The notes beneath the pieces are model-generated. The model was not told where the DNA came from. It was given only the letters and a program-made list of their open reading frames with translations, and did not search any database. Of a stretch of 64,000 nt of DNA, positions 48,866 through 56,189 are shown in pieces. The stretch spans positions 62,001 to 126,000 of the forward strand of contig OZ220472.1 of assembly GCA_965115995.1 (NCBI GenBank). The letters run 5' to 3'. Positions within the stretch are counted from its first letter, which is position 1. Every line of letters starts with the position of its first letter. The position numbers and the translations under genes were made by a program. This stretch comes from Poriferisodalis sp026713105 (GTDB lineage: Bacteria; Actinomycetota; Acidimicrobiia; Acidimicrobiales; Poriferisodalaceae).

Positions 48866-50611
48866 ATGAGCTCCACCCAAGTGAGGCCCGCTGCGACGCC
48901 GGTGGTGTACCGGGCGATGTGGAACGACGATCGACCTGGTCTGCATGAACTCGCGGCCCGCACTTTTCGAGCGTGGGCCAGAACCATGCACCCACAGCTG
49001 GGCGGCGCCGATGCAGCCGTTCCCTCAGAGTCGGTGACCTCGAGCGCGCCGCCCGATTCGGGGCCGTCCATTCGAAGCGGCAACGGCAGCAGCGCCGATG
49101 AGGTGAGGGTCAACCTCCGCCGGGAGACTGCGGCTCACGGGGGCGTGTCGGAGACGCTGCTCGAACTGGATCAGCGCAGCAACGACGGATCGTGGGTTGT
49201 CGTGCTGCGGGTGCTCACCAACGGCTCCGACGGCTGGATCTGGGTCGATGTCGAGATTCCGCACGACCACGCCGCGGTGGCCAGCGTCAGCGGGGTACAG
49301 GACCTGGTCTGCACGCTGCTCGAAGAGGCCGAGAACGGCGGCGGTCGCCCACGCATGAGTAACGAGCGACTCGGAACGCGTCCGCTCGCCGTCGAGCCCA
49401 CCCGTCAGCAAGTCGTGTCGTTGGCGAACGCGCTGCGCGGCACAACGCGGGTCATGCCGTGTGTCGTGATGGCGCACGACTACCTCCACGGTCCCGGTCC
49501 CACAATGGATCGGGCTCGCACGACCGCGCGGGTGCTCGCCGGCCTCGCCCGGGTGTACGTCCTGCCGGCGCAGACCATCGGACCGTTCCAAGTGGTCATG
49601 GGCCCCGATTTCGATGTGCAGCCCGGTGAGGCGCGGCTCTACCTGCCCGGCGAGCACGAACCTCACCGGCATCGCACTCTCGAGGCTGAGGTTGTGCGGA
49701 GTGATCCCGATGAGACTGGCCGCTGGTTCGGCCGGTTGCTGCAGACGATGTTGGTCGACCGCGAGCCGCCCGACCTGTACCGCCGGTCACGTCAGCTGCT
49801 CGGCGATCGCCGTGAGCGGCTCGAGCCCTCGCCAGACGCCGACGCGGCGGAACGTGCAGTGGCACTTGAGGCCGAGGTCGAAGCGGTATGGGACGCGCTG
49901 TATCAAGCACGCGAGGAACGCACCGCTGCCAGGGCTGAACGCGACGAGCAGTCCGAACAGCTCTACGACGTGCTCGAGGAACTCGAGATGGCACAGCAAC
50001 GCGTCGAACAGCTCCAAGAGCTACTGGAGGCGTCGCGGGACCAAACAGTCAGAGCGCTGATGACGGCCGGGACGTCTGCGGCGATGTCCGACGCTGATCC
50101 GTCGCACACGAAGTACCCGCAGGTGACATCCATTCGCCAAGCGCTCGAGTTGGCACGTCTGAACCTGCGCAAAGTCGAGATCCCTGCTGGTGCGGAACAG
50201 CGCATCGCCGATCTCGACAACGCCATCGAGTCGCGTTCGTGGGCTCGCAGTGTGTTCGACGGCCTCCTCGCGCTCGAGGTCTATGCGCACAAGGGCTCCG
50301 ACTACGGCGACTTCCGCGACTGGTGCTCGCGCAGCAAGCACGAGCGTGCCTGGTTTGCCAACGCCAAGAAACTGGCCATGAACGAGTCCGAAGAGGTGAT
50401 GCGACGCCCCGAGCTGCGACAGCACCGTGTGCTGCCCGTCTCATCCCGGGTCGACCCGTCAGGGCGGATCGCCATGCAGTCACACCTGAAGCTCGCAAAC
50501 GGATCGATGGCGCCCCGGCTCTACTTCCACGACGACACGCGCGGAGAGACCGGCAAGGTGCACGTGGGCTACATCGGCCCCCACATGCCGACGAAGCGAT
50601 TCAGATCCTGA
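48866..50611 (+). CDS. Unrecognised 581-residue protein with central coiled coil
   Basis: I do not recognise a characterised family. ATG 48866 follows GAGGTGG by about 7 nt. Residues 1-50 and 75-150 look alpha/beta (VRVNLRRETAAHGGVSETLL, WIWVDVEIPHD). Residues 170-300 form a second alpha/beta region (TRVMPCVVMAHDYLHGPGPT, LAGLARVYVLPAQTIGPFQV, EARLYLPGEHE). Residues 330-395 are a charged coiled coil (EAVWDALYQAREERTAARAE onward). The C-terminus has a helical part (SWARSVFDGLLALEVYAHKG, DFRDWCSRSKHERAWFANAK) and a small beta domain (HLKLANGSMAPRLYFHDDTR, TGKVHVGYIGPHMPTKRF). No signal peptide or membrane segment is seen. The architecture, sensor-like front, coiled coil and compact conserved tail, is reminiscent of actinobacterial defence or effector proteins, but that is inference only. 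Confidence 0.7.
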   Translation: MSSTQVRPAATPVVYRAMWNDDRPGLHELAARTFRAWARTMHPQLGGADAAVPSESVTSSAPPDSGPSIRSGNGSSADEVRVNLRRETAAHGGVSETLLELDQRSNDGSWVVVLRVLTNGSDGWIWVDVEIPHDHAAVASVSGVQDLVCTLLEEAENGGGRPRMSNERLGTRPLAVEPTRQQVVSLANALRGTTRVMPCVVMAHDYLHGPGPTMDRARTTARVLAGLARVYVLPAQTIGPFQVVMGPDFDVQPGEARLYLPGEHEPHRHRTLEAEVVRSDPDETGRWFGRLLQTMLVDREPPDLYRRSRQLLGDRRERLEPSPDADAAERAVALEAEVEAVWDALYQAREERTAARAERDEQSEQLYDVLEELEMAQQRVEQLQELLEASRDQTVRALMTAGTSAAMSDADPSHTKYPQVTSIRQALELARLNLRKVEIPAGAEQRIADLDNAIESRSWARSVFDGLLALEVYAHKGSDYGDFRDWCSRSKHERAWFANAKKLAMNESEEVMRRPELRQHRVLPVSSRVDPSGRIAMQSHLKLANGSMAPRLYFHDDTRGETGKVHVGYIGPHMPTKRFRS

Positions 50612-50634
50612 CGCTCGGTCTCTGATCGGCGCTT

Positions 50635-50743
50635 CTAGTGGGGTGTCCGCAAACCTACGCATGGTTGGAATCGCGCAAAACGCCTGATCTACGAGAGAAT
50701 TCGACGTTGGTGACCGCGCGAACGTTTGCGGACACCGCACTAG
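50635..50743. mobile_element. 109-bp MITE-like element with 22-bp terminal inverted repeats
   Basis: Left end CTAGTGGGGTGTCCGCAAAC (50635 onward) and the reverse complement of the right end, CTAGTGCGGTGTCCGCAAAC, agree at 20 of 22 positions. The 65-bp interior has no coding sequence. Size and perfect end structure are those of a non-autonomous miniature element mobilised by a transposase elsewhere. Both ends begin with CTAG, so a TA or CTAG target duplication is possible. It sits between the ends of the 581-residue gene (plus) and the selenoprotein gene (minus). Confidence 0.65.
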
Positions 50744-50777
50744 CTGCGATGCACCGCCGCTGGAATGCGCAGCGCCG

Positions 50778-51893
50778 TCAGTTCGACGCTCCTTGGGCGC
50801 CTTGGCGATCGCCTTGGGGGTCACGGCGTGACACGAAACCGTTGAGGTCACAGGCCTCGCGTACCGGCGCACTCATGTCGTAGGTGCCCGGATCCAGCGG
50901 GGTTCCCGTGCCGTCGGCGACCCGGGTCATCATGTGGAAGTTGGCGCTGACCGCCACGGCATCGACCATGACGTCGGCGCCAGCAGCATCGACCACCGCA
51001 GCACGCGCCGCAGCGGTGGCCTCGCGATCGCCTTCCCACATCGCCTCAGCGAGGCGGGCCAGCAGCGCGCCGTGGGGAACGCCGCCGTCACCTCCGTCTG
51101 AACCATTGACGGTGTCGTAGCCGACTTCCATGTCCTTTTGTTGGCCGCTCAGACCGAGCAGCAGCGCGTGAGCAGACGTTCAGTAGAAGCACTCGTTGAG
51201 CTTCGATGTCCGAGCTGCAAGGACCTCGATCTGGGGCCGGGTCAGCGAGTTTCGGTCGGACACCACATCGCCACGCACTCGCTCCATGGGCACGTACTGG
51301 GCGTCGGACAGGATGAACAGCGCCTCGTTCTCCGCCGGCACGGCGCTGAGGGCTTTGATGACGTTGGGCATCTTGAGGTCGGCGGTGGGCACCCAGTGGT
51401 ACTTCACCGCCGCGGGTGCGCCCTCGCGTCGCGGCGGCCCGTCGGCTGGCGCGTTCAGTTCGATGCGTGGCAGCTCCAGCGCATCGGCGAAGCGATCGAC
51501 GCAGTTGGCCTGCGCGACGATGCCCACCAGCTCGACGTATGCCAGCGGATCGACGCCGCGGTCGATGATCGAGGTGTACCAGTCCTCCGTGAGCGTCCCC
51601 GGATGGTTGGTGATGCGCCAGACCGCGTCGGCGGCGGCAGCGGGCAGCGGCCCCTCGGGATCGACGAGCCCGTCGATGCTGCTGGGCTGCACCCACGGGG
51701 GCAGCACGTCGCCGTCGTCGGTTCGGTGGTCACGCGCCGCCCGAACGTGCCGCACGATCTCGGCGCGTTGTGCCGCCGTCCACCACGTGCCCGGCCGGGC
51801 CCAGCGCGCCGCAATCTCGCCGTGGGCGGCTCCGAGATCGTCCCGGATGGGCAGCTCGGTGTCATAGGTGCGCTGTGGTGCCGCGATGCTCAT
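50778..51893 (-). CDS. AhpD-like (carboxymuconolactone decarboxylase family) selenoprotein, UGA read as selenocysteine
   Basis: From ATG 51893 (GGAGAAAG upstream) an open frame reaches an in-frame TGA at 51180-51182 and then continues in the same frame to a TGA at 50778, 371 residues in total. Around the internal TGA the protein reads SLTRPQIEVLAARTSKLNEC-F-Y-U-T-S-A-H-A-L-L-L. This is the AhpD/CMD active-site pattern CxxCxxxH with the second Cys replaced by the TGA (C235, U238, H242). A stem-loop with a GGUCU tip follows 24 nt later. AhpD-like selenoproteins with CxxU are known from marine metagenomes. Expected role: peroxide or disulfide reduction with a selenol/thiol pair. The divergent DyP peroxidase gene supports an oxidative-stress setting. 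If UGA were a stop, the 237-residue product would end inside the active site. Confidence 0.85.
51144..51162 (-). promoter_or_regulatory. Bacterial SECIS element of the AhpD-like selenoprotein gene
   Basis: On the minus strand, 24 nt after the UGA, GCUGCUC and GAGCGGC pair over 7 bp (one U-G) and expose the loop GGUCU. SelB-binding SECIS hairpins in bacteria lie directly after the UGA and need a G-rich apical loop; E. coli fdhF has the same GGUCU tip, 18 nt after its UGA. The hairpin lies within coding sequence, as required. Confidence 0.8.
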
Positions 51894-52096
51894 GGGACTT
51901 TCTCCGCTGGTCGTGGGCAGTGGCGATCGACACATGCTCGCATATGCCGGGTGCCGCTACAGCAGTCGGCAGCAGGGGTGAAGAACGGGGGTGCGCGCGT
52001 TGCGCCGGTTGGCCTACGATCAGCCCCGCAATCCCGCCGTGCCGTCGCCCGACGGGATCGCTTTCGCTTGCATTACCGACCTCCCAAGGAGCAGAG

Positions 52097-53026
52097 ATGC
52101 CGACGCCGCAGAGGGCAATCTTCAACGAGATGGGCACCAATCAGTGGTACGTCCACCTGAGTCGTGTCGAGGGCGCCGACCTCGGCGTCATCAAGTCCGT
52201 GCTCGCCGACCTGCGTGCAGCGTGCGACGCCGACGGCATCAACCTGACGCTGGGCTTCGGACCGGGACTGCTGCCGGAGCTGACTGACGACGTGCCCGAC
52301 GACTTCCAGGCCTACGTGACCGTCCAGTCCGAAGACGGATCGGGGCGCGAAGCCAAGGGCACCCAGGAAGAGCTGCTGCTGTGGCTGAACCACGACGCCA
52401 AGGACAAAGTCTGGAAGGCGCAGTACGACGCTCGCACTGCGCTGGCCGGCCACATGGCAGTCGCCCGCGAGACGCCGACGTTCATCTACGGCGACTCGCT
52501 GGACATGACCGGCTTCAAAGACGGCACCGGCAACCCTGCCGATGAGGACCAGCCGGCCGCGGCCATCGTGCCCGACGGCGATGCCGGCGCAGGAGGCAGC
52601 CACATCATCGCCCAGCGCTGGGTGCACGACCTCGACGGCTGGAACGCCTTGTCCGACGACCAGCAAGAGAAGAACTTCGGGCGCAAGAAGTTCCCCGAAA
52701 CCGACAAGACCGACAGCCAGGAGCCCTACAGCCACCTGAGCCACGTCGAGCTGCGTGCAGATGGCAACCACGGCAACGAGGGCAGCGACAAGATCAACGA
52801 GATCGCTCGCCGCTCCACGCCCTACGCCTTCCACGACGGCACGGTCGGGCTGTACTTCATGGCGTTCTGCAAGGACCAGGCACCGTTGCGCCGTCGCCTG
52901 CGCCGGATGTACGGCCTCGACGACGCCAACGGCGTTCGTGACGCCATCACCAGCTTCTCGAATCCGGCTTCCGGCTCGTTCTACTTCGCTCCCAGCGAGG
53001 AGACGCTCGACGCCATCACCGGCTGA
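52097..53026 (+). CDS. Dye-decolorizing (DyP-type) heme peroxidase
   Basis: 309 residues from ATG 52097 with AAGGAG 6 nt upstream. The DyP hallmark GFKDGTGNPADEDQ (GxxDG with catalytic Asp) is near residue 140. Later YSHLSHVELR, a region with candidate proximal His, and FMAFCKDQAPLRRRLRRMYG with the heme-contact Arg, and SFSNPASGSFYFAPS at the C-terminus. The family length is about 300. There is no Tat signal, so it is cytoplasmic or encapsulated. It reduces peroxide with aromatic donors. It is divergent from the AhpD-like selenoprotein gene. Confidence 0.9.
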   Translation: MPTPQRAIFNEMGTNQWYVHLSRVEGADLGVIKSVLADLRAACDADGINLTLGFGPGLLPELTDDVPDDFQAYVTVQSEDGSGREAKGTQEELLLWLNHDAKDKVWKAQYDARTALAGHMAVARETPTFIYGDSLDMTGFKDGTGNPADEDQPAAAIVPDGDAGAGGSHIIAQRWVHDLDGWNALSDDQQEKNFGRKKFPETDKTDSQEPYSHLSHVELRADGNHGNEGSDKINEIARRSTPYAFHDGTVGLYFMAFCKDQAPLRRRLRRMYGLDDANGVRDAITSFSNPASGSFYFAPSEETLDAITG

Positions 53027-53058
53027 TCAGTGCCGCCTTGGGCGGCTTCAGCGAACAC

Positions 53059-53088
53059 GACCAGCCCGGGCTTCGGCCCGGACTGGTC
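53059..53088. terminator. Strong hairpin between convergent DyP and crotonase genes
   Basis: GACCAG and CTGGTC, then CCGGGC and GCCCGG, pair over 13 positions with one mismatch and close on a TTCG tetraloop. It occupies the 82-bp gap between the plus-strand DyP gene and the minus-strand crotonase gene and can terminate both. Confidence 0.75.
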
Positions 53089-53107
53089 GCATTGTGCCGG
53101 TCGGTGC

Positions 53108-53896
53108 TCAGGAGCCGTCGCTGGCCTGGTCGCGGAACCACTCGCGTGCCGACATCGAGGCAATCGCTTCAAGCGCGAGCCCCGTGTGCAGGTCGTCTGC
53201 CATCGCACGACGCAGCGGGCGCACCAGGGCGTGGCGGGTGTTACGCAGCAAGATCGGGTTCAGCTTGGCCAGATCGGCGGCGATTTCCTGGGCGCGGTCC
53301 ATCAGGCCGCCGGCAGGCAGCACCTCGCCCACGATGCCGAGATCGTGGGCTTCGGCGGCGCCGATCTGCTGACCGGTGAGCAGGAAGTAACGGCCCCGGT
53401 TCGGCCCGAGCAGCAGCGGCCACACGATCTGCATGCTGTCACCAGGCACCAATCCGCCCGGAAAATGCGGGGCGTCTTGAAAGTAGGCGCCATCGGCAGC
53501 CAGGACGATGTCGCACAGCACGGCCAGCTCGGAGTGAACCGTCACGGGGCCGTTGACCGCCGCAATCATGGGTACCTCGATGTCGAGCATCTGGTCCACG
53601 AGCCGGTTGCCTTCCCAGATGATGCGGTCCCACACCGTGGCGTTGGCCCGCCCTTCGGCCAGCGCGTTGACCTCGTCGGGCAGCTCGATGAACGAGTCTC
53701 CGGTGCCGGTCAGGATCACCACTTTGATGTCGCGGTCCGATGCCAGCGCCATGAACAGCTCGGGCAGCTCACGGTGGGGGCGGCCGCCCCACAGCAGCGG
53801 CCCGCCACGGGTGTTCATGCGAACGGTCACCACCCCGGCGTCGTCGCGGGACACCTCGGCGGTGCGAAATCGGTCTGCGTATTCGTCAAACTCCAT
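53108..53896 (-). CDS. Crotonase superfamily protein (6-oxocamphor-hydrolase-like)
   Basis: 262 residues from ATG 53896 (MEFDEYADRFRTAEVSRDDA). VTVRMNTRGGPLLWGG, VVILTGTGDSFIEL, PMIAAVNGPVTVHSELAVLC and DIVLAADGAYFQDAPHFPGG follow the crotonase order. The second oxyanion segment reads PVTVHSELAVL rather than GxAxGGG, and DAPHFPGGLVPGDSMQ carries a conserved His and Asp. These features resemble 6-oxocamphor hydrolase, which cleaves a beta-diketone C-C bond, more than enoyl-CoA hydratase. The substrate is not proven. Confidence 0.8.
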   Translation of the reverse strand: MEFDEYADRFRTAEVSRDDAGVVTVRMNTRGGPLLWGGRPHRELPELFMALASDRDIKVVILTGTGDSFIELPDEVNALAEGRANATVWDRIIWEGNRLVDQMLDIEVPMIAAVNGPVTVHSELAVLCDIVLAADGAYFQDAPHFPGGLVPGDSMQIVWPLLLGPNRGRYFLLTGQQIGAAEAHDLGIVGEVLPAGGLMDRAQEIAADLAKLNPILLRNTRHALVRPLRRAMADDLHTGLALEAIASMSAREWFRDQASDGS

Positions 53897-53990
53897 GGGC
53901 TCATGCTCGCAGAGCCGGCGCGCCAACGGGAGAGCTGAGGGTTCAGCCGATTACCATCGTTGAGGCGAGGAACTTTGCAGGGGGCTTGCG

Positions 53991-55178
53991 ATGACTGACG
54001 TGGCGGATCCAGTGCGGACGGCTGACACGCCGACCAGAGCGCAGCATCTCGCGGAGATGGCCGACTATCTGTCCGGCGGTGTGCAGCGCGCGCACGAGAC
54101 CGGCAACCGCGGGCCGGTGCGATTCGGCCCCGACGGCAAGCTGCACCCCGAGATCTTGGACGACTTCTGGAAGCACGGCTTCTACGTCTTCACCGGCGTA
54201 GTGGGCGCCGATGAGATCGCTGAGCTGCGGGCCGATGTGTCCGAGGTCATCGAGCGGGCGCCGGTGCGCAAAGGCGCCGAGGTGGACCGCCACGGCCGGC
54301 CCGCGCTCGGGCGCGACTACGCCGTCGAGCCCTACATCCACATCGCGCCGTTGTCGGATCCGTTCGGCGGCACCAGCGCCCTCGGCGGTCGTCACCAAGT
54401 GCAGATGGACCAGCCCACGCCCGACGAGGACGCTCCGCCCGATGTCGTCTACCTGATCTTCGGCATGTGCCAGTCGATGCCCTCCGCGCTGCGGCTGTAC
54501 GGCCACCCGGACCTGATGTCGATCGCGGAGAGCATCAACGGACCCGACTTCGTGCCCTACAACGACGCCATCTTCGTGAAGGAGCCAGGGCTCGGCGGCT
54601 CCGTGTCGTGGCACCAGGACGGCGTCACCCACTGGGACAACCCGGACTGGGACATGGGCATCCACGGCTTCAACTTCCAGGTGCAGCTGTATGAGACCAC
54701 CGCGGCGAATGCGCTGTGGGTGGTGCCGGGCACGCACACAGCCGGCCGCATCGACCTGCGTGCGAAGGTGGCCGACAACGGCGGCAGCGTGATGCTGCCC
54801 GATGCCATCCCGTTGCTGTGCGAGCCGGGCGATGTGACGGTGGTGAACCGACACATGGTCCATGGCTCCTATGCGAATACGTCCCCGGATCCGCGCATCT
54901 CGGTCACGTTCGGCTTCCATCGCCGCTCGTCCGTGCTCGGCGTGACAGGTCAACTGCGGGTGCACGAGCGTGATGCCTTGGTCGTCTACGACGAAGAGCG
55001 GGTGTTCAAGCGGTCGTCGGTGATCGCCGTGGCCATCGACGCCAGGGCACAGCACCGCCCCGACGAGCGCCGCTACACCTACGCCCCCTTCGTCGGCCTC
55101 GAAGACGACTTCCGCTACAGCGACGAGACGTTCGACCGCGTCATCCGCGACTACAACCTCAACGACCTCGCCATCTAG
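53991..55178 (+). CDS. Phytanoyl-CoA dioxygenase family protein (Fe(II)/2-oxoglutarate dependent)
   Basis: 395 residues from ATG 53991. The iron triad is visible as HQD in SVSWHQDGVTHWDNPDWD and a late His in VTVVNRHMVHGSYANTSPDP, followed by the 2-oxoglutarate-binding Arg in PRISVTFGFHRR. N-terminal FWKHGFYVFTGVVGADEIAE is the typical start of the fold. The family hydroxylates lipids, amino acids (ectoine) or secondary metabolites. It lies upstream of LysR and the sarcosine oxidase operon and could process an N-methylated or quaternary amine, but this is only a neighbourhood argument. Confidence 0.9.
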   Translation: MTDVADPVRTADTPTRAQHLAEMADYLSGGVQRAHETGNRGPVRFGPDGKLHPEILDDFWKHGFYVFTGVVGADEIAELRADVSEVIERAPVRKGAEVDRHGRPALGRDYAVEPYIHIAPLSDPFGGTSALGGRHQVQMDQPTPDEDAPPDVVYLIFGMCQSMPSALRLYGHPDLMSIAESINGPDFVPYNDAIFVKEPGLGGSVSWHQDGVTHWDNPDWDMGIHGFNFQVQLYETTAANALWVVPGTHTAGRIDLRAKVADNGGSVMLPDAIPLLCEPGDVTVVNRHMVHGSYANTSPDPRISVTFGFHRRSSVLGVTGQLRVHERDALVVYDEERVFKRSSVIAVAIDARAQHRPDERRYTYAPFVGLEDDFRYSDETFDRVIRDYNLNDLAI

Positions 55179-55179
55179 C

Positions 55180-55203
55180 GCGGAGCCCCGTCGACGGCTC
55201 CGC
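55180..55203. terminator. Hairpin between convergent dioxygenase and LysR genes
   Basis: GCGGAGCC-ccgtcgac-GGCTCCGC forms a perfect 8-bp stem directly after the dioxygenase stop and 13 bp before the end of the LysR gene. Suitable as a bidirectional terminator. Confidence 0.65.
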
Positions 55204-55216
55204 TCGGCGACTGCGG

Positions 55217-56095
55217 TCAGTAGAGCTCGGCGACGACCTCGAGGGCGTGGGACACGAGGGGAAGCGGCTCGCCGGCGCCCCGAAGCAGCAGCAGCGGAAC
55301 CGAAGCACCCGGATCCTCCAGCGTTACGTAGTGCAAACCCGGCGGCTGGAACGTTTGCACTCCTGCGGGCACGATCGCCACTCCCTCGCCCGCGGCGACG
55401 AATCCGAGAATGGTCGTGTACTCCGTTGCTTCGATCATGGGGTCGTAGGCGACACCTTCCACCGCCAGCATCCCCGCAAGCACAGCGTGCAGGCTTGGCG
55501 ACACGCTGCGGTCAAAGCCGATGATCGGCTGGCCCGAGAGGTCGCGCAGGCATGCCGGGGGAGACTCGGCGAGACGGTGGGACGCTCCGACGGCCAGCAG
55601 CAGCCGCTCGTGCATTACCAGGTTCGACTCCACGTGGGCAGGGTCCGCGACGGCTCGGCCGATGCCGAGATCGATTCGACCGGCTCGCAGGGCCTCAACT
55701 TGTTCATCGGAGCTCAGCGTGTGCAGTTCGAAGTCGACCCTGGGTCGCCGGCGACGGTATTCGGCCAGTACGCGCGGCATCACCTCGTACGCGGCCGAGT
55801 CGACAAAGCCCACCCGCAGGGTGCCCGTCTGTCCGTGTCGGCGCTGTTCCATGAGCCTGTCGACGCCATCGGCTGCCGCGAGCAGGCGGACCGCCTCGGG
55901 ATACAGAAACCGCCCCGCGTCGGTGAGGGTCACTCTTCGAGTGCTGCGGTCGAACAGCGTCGTGTCGAGCTCGCGCTCCAGCAACCGGATCTGCTGACTC
56001 AGCGGCGGCTGCGAGATGTGGAGCCGGTCGGCCGCCCGACCGAAATGCAGTTCTTCGGCGACCGCGGCGAAATACCGCAGGCGCTGCAGGTTCAT
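55217..56095 (-). CDS. LysR family transcriptional regulator, probable sox operon regulator
   Basis: 292 residues. N-terminal HTH: MNLQRLRYFAAVAEELHFGR, AADRLHISQPPLSQQIRLLE. The C-terminal effector domain has GTLRVGFVDSAAYEVMPRVL, VDFELHTLSSDEQVEALRAG and GRIDLGIGRA. It is transcribed away from soxB, with an AT-rich promoter region and a T-N11-A inverted repeat in the shared gap. That is the usual layout for a LysR regulator controlling its neighbour in response to a substrate such as sarcosine (inferred). Confidence 0.92.
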   Translation of the reverse strand: MNLQRLRYFAAVAEELHFGRAADRLHISQPPLSQQIRLLERELDTTLFDRSTRRVTLTDAGRFLYPEAVRLLAAADGVDRLMEQRRHGQTGTLRVGFVDSAAYEVMPRVLAEYRRRRPRVDFELHTLSSDEQVEALRAGRIDLGIGRAVADPAHVESNLVMHERLLLAVGASHRLAESPPACLRDLSGQPIIGFDRSVSPSLHAVLAGMLAVEGVAYDPMIEATEYTTILGFVAAGEGVAIVPAGVQTFQPPGLHYVTLEDPGASVPLLLLRGAGEPLPLVSHALEVVAELY

Positions 56096-56113
56096 CGCGC
56101 AACTCTAGCTCTA

Positions 56114-56142
56114 TTCATATTCAGTGAGTCTGAATCTATAAT
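56114..56142 (+). promoter_or_regulatory. sox operon promoter with LysR-type box
   Basis: TTCATA (56114-56119) and a perfect TATAAT (56137-56142) are 17 bp apart on the plus strand, placing the start of transcription near 56149. An inverted repeat ATTCA-N7-TGAAT (56119-56135) fits the LysR T-N11-A rule and fills the spacer between the two boxes. The sequence is distinctly AT-rich compared with flanking genes. Confidence 0.7.
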
Positions 56143-56189
56143 AAAGTGATACTTTGACTCACCGAGAGACGTGCTTAACCTGCACGTTG

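Noticed and set aside
51180..51935. Two separate genes (50778-51131 and 51180-51893) instead of one
   Set aside because: The TGA between them is at an active-site position, the reading frame is the same, and a SECIS-like hairpin follows. The downstream ATG at 51131 has no ribosome-binding site.
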